From Kuafuiihalomonas phototrophica (GTDB lineage Bacteria > Myxococcota > Kuafuiibacteriia > Kuafuiibacteriales > Kuafuiibacteriaceae), in assembly GCA_031800475.1 (NCBI GenBank), contig DAPKRQ010000074.1, positions 1-39,619 of the forward strand: a DNA stretch of 39,619 nucleotides, in the 5' to 3' direction. The notes beneath the pieces were generated by a model, which saw nothing but the letters and a program-made list of their open reading frames with translations, did not search any database and was not told where the DNA came from. The position numbers were made by a program, and so were the translations under genes. This document shows, piece after piece, positions 7,515-15,515 of this stretch (position 1 is its first letter; each line of letters begins with the position of its first letter).

Positions 7515-9914
7515 TCACAAAAAGTCGTGGGGATCCACGTCGATGATGCGGTCCACCCCGGAGGGGAGCGCGGTACGGCGCGCGGACCACAGCGCCTCCA
7601 GCAGCGAAGAAGGGCGCGCGCAACGCACCAGAAAGCGGTGACGATGCCGTTCCTTGATCCGGGCGATCGGTGCTTCGGTCGGACCCAAAATCCGCACTTC
7701 CGGGTGCCGGCCCACCGCTTCGGCCAGATGGCGGCACGCAGCCACGACCCGCTCGGGGTCCTTGCCCTCGCACCGCACGAGCGCCAACCGACCGAAGGGT
7801 GGATATCCGGCTTCTCGTCGCTGTTCGAGTTCTTGGGCGCTGAAGCCCTCCACGTCGTGCGACATGGAAAAGACGAGCGCCGGGTGCTCGGGTTGCAGCG
7901 TCTGAACGACCACCCGTCCGGGCCGGTCGCCTCGGCCGGCCCGACCCGCCACTTGCGTCAGCAACTGAAAGGTGGATTCCGAGGCCCGAAAGTCCGGAAA
8001 CGCCAGCGAAGCGTCGGCCATCAAGATCCCCACCAGCGTCACTCCCGGAAAGTCGTGACCCTTGGTGACCATCTTGGTGCCGACCAACACATCGGCGCGT
8101 CTGTCGCGAAAGGCCGAAAGCGTTCTCTCCACCTGACGGGAGGTCGTCGCGGCATCTCGATCCAAGCGCAAAACCGTGGCCTGGGGCGCGATCTCGTGCA
8201 GGGATTCGGCCACCCGCTGTGTGCCGGCGCCAAAAGGCAAGGGGTCCTGCATACCACACTTCGAACAAGGGTCTTGCAGGCGGGCCCCGTGGCCGCACGT
8301 ATGACACTGCAGGCGGCCTCCACCGTGAAGGGTCAAGGTCAGGTCGCAGCGCGGGCAGGCGGCCAAATTCCCGCATGTTCCGCAGCTCACGAAGGGATGG
8401 AGTCCGCGCCGGTTCAAGAAGAGGATCACCTGTTCTTTTCGGGAGATGCAGTCCCGAATGTCGTCCGCCAGGGAGCGACTGAAGATGTCGAAAGAGCGGT
8501 TCATGCGCCGTTCTTCCAGAAGGTCGACGATCCGAACCTGGGGGAGCTGGTGTCCCGTTGGACGATGCGCCAGCCGCAGGTGTCCGATTCGACCGGACAT
8601 CACCTGATTCTTCGTCTCGAGAGATGGAGTCGCCGACGCCAAGACCACCAAGGCTCCCTCGTTCCGGCCTCGAACGAGCGCCAGGTCTCGGCCGTGGTAG
8701 CGGACTTCCGAGCTCTGCTTGTACGAGGCGTCGTGCTCTTCGTCGACGACCAACACCGCGAGCTCTGCAACCGGGGCCCACACCGCCGAACGGGGGCCTA
8801 GCGCCACCCGTGCTTCTCCTCTTCGCAAACGATTCCACCGTCGAGTTCGTTCGGCCGGTCCCAGCCCGGAGTGCAGCGTCACCACCTGACCGGGGAATCG
8901 GCCCTCGAACAGGGCTTCGACCCGAGGCGTCAGCCCGATCTCTGGCACCATCACCAGCGCTCCCCGGCCGGACCGAAGCGCGGCTTCGACCACGCGCAGA
9001 TACACCTCGGTCTTTCCGCTGCCGGTCACCCCCTCCAACAGCACCGCGCCGGGTTCGGAAGCCTCGAGGCGCTCCGAGAGGCCTTGGACCGCTTCGGCCT
9101 GCTCGGCCGAAAGGACCAGGCCGGAGGCGGCGGCTCCGGGACCCTCGAAGCCCTCGGGAGCAACAGCCGCGGGGGCTGCACGGACGAGCCCGAGCTTTCG
9201 CAAGTCCCGCACGGCGCGACGGTCGGCGGGCTCGCGCAACAGCAGGGACACGGGAAGCGGACCGAGCTCGAGCTGCTCCCAGATTCGACGGCGTCGAAAG
9301 GATCTCCGCAAGTGGGGCCAGGCTTCGTCGGTCGCAGCGGCCCGTTCCACCCGTTCGACAGAGGGATCCGAGCGTCGAGTGGCCGCCGACGTGACTTCGC
9401 ACAGTCCCCGCTGCAGCAGCCAAGTGCGGGTCCGGCTGGGAACGCGCCGCAGCGGGACCGGCCCCCTGCTCATGCGCTGCAGGGCCTGCACGGCTTCTCC
9501 CGATCCTCGTCGGGTCTGGGCGAGCAGGGCCCGGCCTTTCGCCGTCACGCGCAGTCGTGCCTCTTCCGCTGTCGTCAGCGCCGGTGGTAGCGCGGTCTTC
9601 AATACTTCGCCGAGGGGTGCGATGTAGTATTTGGAAGCGAACCGAGCCAGCTCCAGCACGCTCGGCGGGAGCGGTTCTTCGTCGAGCAGACTCTCGACCG
9701 GTTTGAGTTTCAAACCCGGCGGGGGCGCTGCTCGTGGATCCACCACGAAACCCACCGAACGACGGCGTCCGAACGGAACCGACACCCGGTGACCGACCCG
9801 CAACCTCCCCTGCAGATTCGCCGGTATGGCATAGTGGAACGGTCCGTCGACCGGGGCTGCGACGGCAACTTCCGCGACCGCCAGGTCAGCGGGGTGGCTG
9901 GAATCGACGGTCAT
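7515..9914 (-). CDS. priA: Primosomal protein N' (PriA helicase)
   Basis: A 799-residue replication-restart helicase that recognises stalled forks and loads the replisome. The N-terminal 3'-DNA-end-binding domain contains GPFHYAIP and GHRVSVPFGRR. The Walker A motif is LLEGVTGSGKTEVYLR (about residue 290), and the DEAH-type box is VVDEEHDASYKQ. The zinc-binding insertion has four CxxC pairs, starting CGTCG...CPRC and ending CHTCG...CSKCG. RG(L)HPF and QVAGRAGRGDRPG supply the later helicase motifs. The ATG at 9914 gives the full N-terminal domain and lies 29 bases inside the upstream gene. All eight zinc-ligand cysteines and the main helicase residues are present, so it should be active. Confidence 0.95.
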   Translation of the reverse strand: MTVDSSHPADLAVAEVAVAAPVDGPFHYAIPANLQGRLRVGHRVSVPFGRRRSVGFVVDPRAAPPPGLKLKPVESLLDEEPLPPSVLELARFASKYYIAPLGEVLKTALPPALTTAEEARLRVTAKGRALLAQTRRGSGEAVQALQRMSRGPVPLRRVPSRTRTWLLQRGLCEVTSAATRRSDPSVERVERAAATDEAWPHLRRSFRRRRIWEQLELGPLPVSLLLREPADRRAVRDLRKLGLVRAAPAAVAPEGFEGPGAAASGLVLSAEQAEAVQGLSERLEASEPGAVLLEGVTGSGKTEVYLRVVEAALRSGRGALVMVPEIGLTPRVEALFEGRFPGQVVTLHSGLGPAERTRRWNRLRRGEARVALGPRSAVWAPVAELAVLVVDEEHDASYKQSSEVRYHGRDLALVRGRNEGALVVLASATPSLETKNQVMSGRIGHLRLAHRPTGHQLPQVRIVDLLEERRMNRSFDIFSRSLADDIRDCISRKEQVILFLNRRGLHPFVSCGTCGNLAACPRCDLTLTLHGGGRLQCHTCGHGARLQDPCSKCGMQDPLPFGAGTQRVAESLHEIAPQATVLRLDRDAATTSRQVERTLSAFRDRRADVLVGTKMVTKGHDFPGVTLVGILMADASLAFPDFRASESTFQLLTQVAGRAGRGDRPGRVVVQTLQPEHPALVFSMSHDVEGFSAQELEQRREAGYPPFGRLALVRCEGKDPERVVAACRHLAEAVGRHPEVRILGPTEAPIARIKERHRHRFLVRCARPSSLLEALWSARRTALPSGVDRIIDVDPHDFL

Positions 9915-10635
9915 CCATCGGCGCGTTGGGATCGACCCGATCGTACACTTCGGTTCGGATCAAATTTCCGTCTGCACGCACTTCGATGCGGCGGGGGAAA
10001 AAGGGGCCGGTCACTGGACCCGCAAAGCCCAAAAAGCGGGTCTCGACGAGCGTGTCTCCGTCGAGGCGGACCCATCGGACGGGCATCAGCGACTCTTTGT
10101 CGAGCCACAGCTGGGGCCGATCCGGTTCCCAAGGCTTCGCGCCGATCACGTAGGCCGGTCGCCGCTCCTGCCGCGACAGCGAGACCACGGTGGAATCGAT
10201 CCCGTGAGCTTCCAGGAACGCCAGTCCCCGTTGGCCGTTCGGATCCGGCCGATTGTGGGCCACGAACGTCAACCAGGGGTCGGGTGGGATCCGTCGGGGC
10301 GTCGGGCCGGTCGAGGTCGTCCATCGCCGGCGCCCGCGGGTCCAGGTGCGCTCGTTCGTGCCATCGAGACCGACCTCCATCACATGGGCATCGCCGAACC
10401 GAAAGCCCCGCCACAATGGACGGGGAGACGCATCGGGGGCCCTGAGCTCGCCCGCGGCCGCCAGCGTGTCCAACGTCTCTTCCGCGCGCTTTCGTCCGGC
10501 CTTTTCGAACAGCGTGGCCGCTTCGTCCAGTGCGCCGTACGCGGGCCCGAGCCCGACCGCAACGAGTCCAAACAGGATCGCGCTCCCGGTCGCGAACCGG
10601 TCCGGCCGCGTGGTAGCCCTGCGGTTGCGCACCAT
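9886..10635 (-). CDS. LolA-like (outer-membrane lipoprotein-sorting-like) exported protein
   Basis: A 249-residue protein starting MVRNRRATTRP, followed by a hydrophobic stretch (SAILFGLVAVGL) ending in AYGA, a plausible Sec signal peptide. The mature part has the beta-rich layout of LolA/LolB-type lipid-carrier folds. In order it shows GFRFGDAHVMEVGLDG, RPAYVIGAKPWEPDRPQLWLDKES, PVRWVRLDGDTLVETRFLGF and FFPRRIEVRADG, the pattern of a substrate-strand protein annotated as sorting protein-like. Function is inference from fold-like pattern only. The start at 10635 is picked over 10680 because the signal peptide then begins normally. It overlaps priA by 29 bases and is divergent from the beta-barrel gene at 10675. 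Confidence 0.6.
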   Translation of the reverse strand: MVRNRRATTRPDRFATGSAILFGLVAVGLGPAYGALDEAATLFEKAGRKRAEETLDTLAAAGELRAPDASPRPLWRGFRFGDAHVMEVGLDGTNERTWTRGRRRWTTSTGPTPRRIPPDPWLTFVAHNRPDPNGQRGLAFLEAHGIDSTVVSLSRQERRPAYVIGAKPWEPDRPQLWLDKESLMPVRWVRLDGDTLVETRFLGFAGPVTGPFFPRRIEVRADGNLIRTEVYDRVDPNAPMDDRRFQPPR

Positions 10636-10674
10636 CGAACTGTCGCTACCATAGCGCCCTCCGGTCAGGAAGAC

Positions 10675-11607
10675 ATGCACTCGAGCCCCCCGAAATCATT
10701 TTCGCCAGCACCGCGGGCCCTCGTCGGGATCCCGAGCCTGCTCGCGGCGCTCCTGCAGCCGGGACCCGCCTTGGGGCAGGAATGGAGCTCGCCTCGGCTC
10801 ACCGCCATGGCGAACGCGCAGCGAGCCTCCGCCTCCGGCACCGACGCCCTGTTCGCCAATCCCGGGGGACTGTCGTTTCCCGGGGCCTACTTCGGCGAGG
10901 TCGGCTATGCCGATGACTTTCGGGAGACCGACCGCCGCATTCACGTCTCCTTGGCCGACAGCGCCATCAACCAGATCGTGTCCGGGGGGGTGGCATTCAC
11001 GTACGGGCGGGCACGTCCGATCGGATCGTCGGACGACTCGGTGCTCCTGGAGGGGTATCGGCTGGATGCGGGTGTCGCCCTGAAAGGCGGAGACAGTTTC
11101 GGAATCGGTATCGCAGTCCGGGGTTTCGACTACAACCGCTTGGTCGACGGACAGTTCGCCGACGACCAAAGTCGCGATCTCGGTGAAGTCACCTTCGACA
11201 TCGGCTTTCAGTGGATCATCAACGAAAACTTCCGAATCGGGGTGGTCTCAGAGAATCTGACCAATCCCGAACGTACGGAGCTTCCACTGACGGTCGGCGG
11301 CGGACTCGCATTTTCCTACGAGGCCTTCACGGTCGAGGGGAACGGATTTTGGGAGAACCTGCCCGGGCCGGATCGGGGTCAGCTGGCGCTGGGGGCATCT
11401 TTGGTGATCGCGAAGCTGGTCCCGATTCGAGCGGGCGCCCTCTATGACTTTTTGGAAGAAGAGGTGGGCTTGTCCGGCGGGCTCGGCATTCAGGCCGGCC
11501 GCGTGGCATTCGAAGCCGCCTATCAGGCTCGTGTCGCCAACACATCGGATTTTCGAGATGACGACGAGCGACTCTTCGTCAGCTCGCTGCGCATTCAGTT
11601 GTTTTAG
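10675..11607 (+). CDS. Outer-membrane beta-barrel protein (PorV/FadL-like pattern), function unknown
   Basis: A 310-residue exported protein. Residues 1-35 are a signal peptide ending ALGQ before EWSSPR. The sequence after it starts MANAQRASASGTDALFANPGGL, the N-terminal pattern of PorV/UPF0164/FadL-like barrels. Then come alternating short amphipathic strands separated by D/N/G-rich turns. The C-terminus is SLRIQLF, ending in the aromatic residue required for BAM-mediated barrel insertion. AGGA seven bases before the ATG supports the start. It is divergent from the LolA-like gene with at most 39 bases between starts, so the two may share a promoter region. No transport substrate can be inferred. 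Confidence 0.7.
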   Translation: MHSSPPKSFSPAPRALVGIPSLLAALLQPGPALGQEWSSPRLTAMANAQRASASGTDALFANPGGLSFPGAYFGEVGYADDFRETDRRIHVSLADSAINQIVSGGVAFTYGRARPIGSSDDSVLLEGYRLDAGVALKGGDSFGIGIAVRGFDYNRLVDGQFADDQSRDLGEVTFDIGFQWIINENFRIGVVSENLTNPERTELPLTVGGGLAFSYEAFTVEGNGFWENLPGPDRGQLALGASLVIAKLVPIRAGALYDFLEEEVGLSGGLGIQAGRVAFEAAYQARVANTSDFRDDDERLFVSSLRIQLF

Positions 11608-11715
11608 GGGTGGCGAAGAACACGCGGCTGCCGGGCCGAGCTTTTCGCGGAACGCTTTGATGAAGAGGGTCGGTATGGGTCCGTACGCCACCGATGAAAC
11701 GCGAAGCCGGTCGTC

Positions 11716-12840
11716 TCAAACGAGAAGAGGCAGGGTGGCGTGCAGGGCCACCAGCTGGTCTCGCCCCAGCCTTTGCGCGCGCTCGGGGCTCCAGCCTTCG
11801 GGCTGCGGGTCGTCCGCCGTATCTTTGAACGGTTGCTCCAGGGTCATGGAGAGGCAGCCGAACCGCTCGGCGACCCAGTTCGTGGCCATGCGCAGGTTCG
11901 CTTTGCCGGGCGCCGCCACCGGGTAGCCAAACCGGGTCTGAAAGTCCGGGTTCACCAGGCTGAGGACTTCCAGATAGCGAGCCTGCCGCGCTGCGCTGCG
12001 TTCGTTCCATCCGGTCGTGCCCTCGGCTCCGGACACGAAATTGTAGGGCAAGGCTTCGTCGCCGTGGACGTCCAGGAAGAAGTCCACGCCCGTGGCCTCC
12101 ATCGCGTTGCGGACGTGGAACACCTCGGGACTCAGGTCGGGGTCGGGGGAGGTCCAGCACCGGTTCAAATTGGCGCCAGCCGCGTTGTTGCGCAGGTGAC
12201 CTCGGGCGCTGCCGTCCGGGTTCATGTTCGGGACCACGTAGAAAGTGCACCGGCGCAACAGGCTCCGGGACACGGGTTCGTCGGGGTCGAGGAGGTGGAC
12301 GAGCAGCCCCTCGATCAACCACTCGGCCATGGTCTCTCCCGGGTGCTGCCGGCCGATCACCCAGATGCGGGCTCGACCATCGTCCTCGGGTCCGATCTGC
12401 AGCAGATCCAGGTCGCGGCCGTCGACGGTCGATCCCAGCCGTCGCAGCGATGCTCGGTCCATCGAGGCGGTTTCTGCGATGAGGCTTCCGTGTCGCTCCA
12501 AGGGGTAGGGTGCGAAGTACGCGAAGTACATCAGATCCTGTTCGGGCGCATGTCGCAGCACGAGTTCTTTGCCGTCCCAGGCGGTATCGACCCGAAACCA
12601 GGTGGACCCGTCGTGGGAGGCGCAAGCCCGGTAGTCCTCCCAGCCCTTGGGGTAGCTGGCATCCGCGGCGTTGGTGACGCGCAGCACCAGCGGAACGCCC
12701 GATGCGCCGTCGACCCGAAAGTGAAACCACTGAAAGTGGTCGCCGCCCGCGTCGGGCCTGATCTGCAGCTGAACGTTCCCTGGATCGCTCGCGTCCAGGA
12801 CGTGGATGTTTCCAGATTCGAAGGCGCAGCCGATGTGCAT
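11716..12840 (-). CDS. M14-family cytosolic carboxypeptidase-like zinc metallopeptidase
   Basis: A 374-residue protein. The N-terminal beta-sandwich (residues 1-115, MHIGCAFESGNIHV...) is the extra domain found in cytosolic carboxypeptidases (CCP). The M14 catalytic domain follows. Zinc ligands are His166 and Glu169 in RQHPGET and His259 in LDVHGDE. NMNPDG and RGHLRNNAAGANLNR carry the substrate-carboxylate arginine/asparagine. The general base is Glu335 in MTLEQPF. All catalytic residues are present, so it is predicted active, removing C-terminal residues, possibly acidic, from proteins or peptides. There is no signal peptide, so it is cytoplasmic. ATG 12840 is chosen over 12894 because GAGGGAGA lies just upstream. 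The YCII gene lies 90 bases upstream on the same strand. Confidence 0.88.
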   Translation of the reverse strand: MHIGCAFESGNIHVLDASDPGNVQLQIRPDAGGDHFQWFHFRVDGASGVPLVLRVTNAADASYPKGWEDYRACASHDGSTWFRVDTAWDGKELVLRHAPEQDLMYFAYFAPYPLERHGSLIAETASMDRASLRRLGSTVDGRDLDLLQIGPEDDGRARIWVIGRQHPGETMAEWLIEGLLVHLLDPDEPVSRSLLRRCTFYVVPNMNPDGSARGHLRNNAAGANLNRCWTSPDPDLSPEVFHVRNAMEATGVDFFLDVHGDEALPYNFVSGAEGTTGWNERSAARQARYLEVLSLVNPDFQTRFGYPVAAPGKANLRMATNWVAERFGCLSMTLEQPFKDTADDPQPEGWSPERAQRLGRDQLVALHATLPLLV

Positions 12841-12930
12841 GGCTTCGGTCTCCCTCGGAGGGGGGCCGGGGTCAAAGCGGGAGGAGGTCCGCACGAAGCC
12901 ACTCGGTAGGGCCTAGGGCCCAGCCGTGCG

Positions 12931-13281
12931 TCATCGGATCTCCGCCGGCGGGGCAGACGCCTTCCGCAGCTCGACGGTGACGCCAGGGCTTCCAGGACAG
13001 CGAGAGGCCAATTGATCGGCTTCGTCTCGGTCTTTGACATCGATCAGAAACATGCCGAAGAGCCGGTCTGCCGGGTGGGACGACGCCCGGTGGGTTCCGC
13101 CGGTGGCCCACACGAAGCGGGTGCATTCCGACGCTTGGCCGAACTGGGCGGAGGCGACCAGATGCCCCCCATCCCTCAGGTTGCATTCGTACAGCCGAAA
13201 GGCGGTTTCGAGCTTTTCGAGCTCCTCGGGGTGCTCGGGGTTCGGTCCGTCGGGCCGGTAGGCCAGGATCATGTAGTGCAC
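12931..13281 (-). CDS. YCII-related (DGPF-domain) small protein
   Basis: A 116-residue single-domain protein of the YCII/DGPF ferredoxin-like fold. It starts MHYMILAYRPDG and contains an LYECNLRDGGHLVAS segment. The later DRLFGMFLIDVKDRDEADQLASRCPG carries the family's final strand and helix. Members are small dimeric proteins, often encoded near ECF sigma factors and suspected to be enzymes or sensors; no reaction is established for this group. No ECF sigma gene is visible here. The start GTG at 13281 could equally be the ATG three codons later. It precedes the M14 peptidase gene. Confidence 0.75.
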   Translation of the reverse strand: MHYMILAYRPDGPNPEHPEELEKLETAFRLYECNLRDGGHLVASAQFGQASECTRFVWATGGTHRASSHPADRLFGMFLIDVKDRDEADQLASRCPGSPGVTVELRKASAPPAEIR

Positions 13282-13459
13282 GTGAGCTTCCTCGCCGCCG
13301 AGGCCATCGCCTCGGGCTCGGGGCGACCACCGAGAACCGCCGTTTCACCCGGACCCGGGATAGATTCGCACGTGGATGCCCGGGGGAGTCGAACGGGTCG
13401 GTCACCCGGACGATGGCCGCTCGAGAGCCTGCGGGCGACCCTTTGGGCCGAGGCGAGGG

Positions 13460-13900
13460 ATGAAGCTTTTCGACATGCGAGCCCAGCGGGCCACCATGAC
13501 CGACCGGGAAGGACGGATCCGGGCGTTTTGGGCCGCGCTCGTTGCGGGCGAGGCGAAGGCCGTCCGGTCTCGGTCCACTCCGGACTTCCATCTTTTCGGG
13601 CGGCCGGTGGGAGATTGGTCTTCGGTCCTGCCCCGTTTCCAAGCGCAAGCACACTTGCGGGTCCGGTCGGTTTCGGTCCTGCAGCGGGATCGGGTTCGGG
13701 CCCCTGCCTCCCTCGAACGTCGAGTCTTTGGGCGGCCGCTCGACGAAGGGCAGCTGGCGGTCTTGGCCGAGTTGAACGGCCCCCGGGGCCGACCCACCTT
13801 GGGCTTCGTCCTCGAGGGTGCCGAACCGGCGCGAGTATCGGCGCTGTTCGACCCCACGCCGCTTCGCCGGTGGGCCGAGGGCTCCGAGGGGGCTCCATGA
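13460..13900 (+). CDS. Small unknown protein, possibly NTF2/SnoaL-like
   Basis: A 146-residue protein I do not recognise with confidence. The region TMTDREGRIRAFWAALVAGEAKAV begins like an NTF2/SnoaL-fold protein (helix, then a short loop before TPDFHLFGRPVGDW). The rest alternates strand-like segments, LRVRSVSVLQRDRV and GRPTLGFVLEGAEPA. It has no signal peptide or cysteines. GAGGCGAGGG directly before ATG 13460 favours that start; ATG 13496 is a shorter alternative. Its stop overlaps the next gene's ATG (ATGA), which supports it being a real gene and co-translated with the reductase-like protein. Confidence 0.55.
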   Translation: MKLFDMRAQRATMTDREGRIRAFWAALVAGEAKAVRSRSTPDFHLFGRPVGDWSSVLPRFQAQAHLRVRSVSVLQRDRVRAPASLERRVFGRPLDEGQLAVLAELNGPRGRPTLGFVLEGAEPARVSALFDPTPLRRWAEGSEGAP

Positions 13901-15453
13901 ACACCGCCCAGTTGCTTCCCGACGTTCGCGCCCTGCGACGAGTCGCGCCCCACGTCCAGTACGATCGCAAGGAGGGACCCGGGCCCTTCCTGGCCCGGGC
14001 AGAAAAGGAGGTCGCCCAGCACGGCGACGCTTTCGTGCGAAAGCGTGCCTTGTCGGCTATCGAGCGTTTGAAAGGACCAAGTCAGGATCGGAACATGCGG
14101 ACGTCGTTCTTCACCGCAGTTCGAATCGTTGACGCCAGCGCGACCCGAGACCTGGTCGATGCTCTGGACGGGCCGGCGACGCCCTACGATCCGGCCCAAC
14201 TCGCCAACGGTGCGGTCCCCGTACTGAACGAGCTCGAAAACGATCTCAGTGTTCGGGGCCGAGCCCTGCAGCTGGCCTCGTCGCTGTTCTCGAAGGACTC
14301 GAGCCGGTCGCCGATCGAGGACGGCACCCGCATCGAGACCTACTATAATCTTCACGAGAACACGCCCTCGGTGCGGGTGGATGGAAGGGTCCGCGACGCG
14401 AGTCCGGCGGTCGCAGTCGAAAATCCGTCCTTCGTGGTCCAACCGGGCGGCCGACAGCGGGTTCTCCGCGAGCAGTCCAAGAACGTGCATGCCTTCTTGC
14501 GAGGGGCTTTCCGGTCGAAGCTCGATCCGCAGGCGCTCGAGGGCCTGGTCCCCGTCCGAGTGAAGTACGACCCCTACCGCTTCGACAGCTTCGTCACCGC
14601 AGACACCGAGCAACCGGTGAAGCAAGCGGAGTACGCCGCATTCATGGACAACGACGGCACGACCGCCCTCGTTGCCTGGCTGAAGCCCGAAGATCGGCAG
14701 GCCCTGAAAACCGACGACGAGTCGGTGGCGCTGTTTCCCTCGCAGGTCGTATCTTCGAGCCCAGAGGGACCGAATGCGGTCACCCTGACGTTGAAGGGAG
14801 CCGAGGGGGCGCCTCCGCCGAAGCCAGGGCAATTCGTTTGGATCGAGCTTGCGGGCCTGAAGCGGACGCCCTTCGCCGTCTCGGGTGCTCGACCCGGCGA
14901 GTTCGACGTGACCGTCGCGGCGCACGGCTCGACGGCCCGAGCCCTGATGGACACCCCGCCCGGGTCGGCACTGAAAGTGAGCGCCCCCGAGGGCACCAGC
15001 TTCCCGGTGGGAGACTTCGATGAGGGCGAGTCCCAGTACTTGATCGCAGGGGGCTCCGGTCTCGCGCCGCTTCGCAGCGTGGGCCGAGCCCTGGGGGGAG
15101 CCCGGGGCCTGTTCGCCGGCTTTTCCAAGCCGGAGGATGTGCTGTTCGCCGATGGGCTGGAAGACTTGGCCGACGAGGTCCACTTGGCAGTCCGTCGTCC
15201 CGGCTCAGGGGCGAGCAAGCAGCCGTCGGCGCTGGACGCCCTGAATACCGTCGATCTCGACGCCGAGGGCCGGGCTTTCGTGGTCGGGCCCACCGGCTTC
15301 ATGCGGGAGGCTGTGCGGACGCTGCAGGATCGAGGCTTCGATCCCAGCCGGATCTTCGTCAGCCTTCATCGCTATGATGCCCACGGGAACGTGGAAGGAC
15401 CGGTGTTCGCCGCCGACCACCCGACCGCCCGCGAAGCGCTTCGGGGGGCGTGA
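13897..15453 (+). CDS. Fusion protein: unknown N-terminal half plus ferredoxin-NADP reductase-like domain
   Basis: A 518-residue cytoplasmic protein. The C-terminal part, from about residue 285, resembles FNR-like/PyrK-like electron-transfer modules. PGQFVWIEL is followed by TPFAVSGARPGEFDVTV at the flavin-site RxYS position, with Phe-Ala instead of Tyr-Ser. LIAGGSGLAPLRS is the NAD(P)-binding glycine motif, and AFVVGPTGFMREAVRTLQDRG is the typical end strand. The PyrK 2Fe-2S cysteine cluster is absent. Residues 1-280 match no family I recognise; they are hydrophilic, with NLHENTPSVRVDGRV and PVRVKYDPYRFDSFVTAD. The ATG overlaps the preceding stop. A flavin-dependent reductase of an unknown partner is the best reading; the electron acceptor is unknown. 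Confidence 0.65.
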   Translation: MNTAQLLPDVRALRRVAPHVQYDRKEGPGPFLARAEKEVAQHGDAFVRKRALSAIERLKGPSQDRNMRTSFFTAVRIVDASATRDLVDALDGPATPYDPAQLANGAVPVLNELENDLSVRGRALQLASSLFSKDSSRSPIEDGTRIETYYNLHENTPSVRVDGRVRDASPAVAVENPSFVVQPGGRQRVLREQSKNVHAFLRGAFRSKLDPQALEGLVPVRVKYDPYRFDSFVTADTEQPVKQAEYAAFMDNDGTTALVAWLKPEDRQALKTDDESVALFPSQVVSSSPEGPNAVTLTLKGAEGAPPPKPGQFVWIELAGLKRTPFAVSGARPGEFDVTVAAHGSTARALMDTPPGSALKVSAPEGTSFPVGDFDEGESQYLIAGGSGLAPLRSVGRALGGARGLFAGFSKPEDVLFADGLEDLADEVHLAVRRPGSGASKQPSALDALNTVDLDAEGRAFVVGPTGFMREAVRTLQDRGFDPSRIFVSLHRYDAHGNVEGPVFAADHPTAREALRGA

Positions 15454-15515
15454 GCGCAGCACGATTTTTCGGCTCTAGCGATCGCAGGTCCGTCCGGTGC
15501 GCCGCGGCGACTCGC

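Noticed and set aside
7390..9423. A 677-codon minus-strand frame overlapping priA and the glycosyltransferase
   Set aside because: Same strand but a different frame from priA, Arg/Ser/Gly-rich, with no motifs; priA has complete helicase motifs over the same bases.
13402..15183. A 593-codon minus-strand frame opposite the FNR-like fusion gene
   Set aside because: Low-complexity antisense reading with no family signal; the plus strand carries recognisable nucleotide-binding motifs and an ATGA-coupled partner.
13897..15453. PyrK (dihydroorotate dehydrogenase electron-transfer subunit)
   Set aside because: The FNR-like half is similar, but the 2Fe-2S cysteines are absent, a large unrelated N-terminal half is present, and no pyrD is adjacent.
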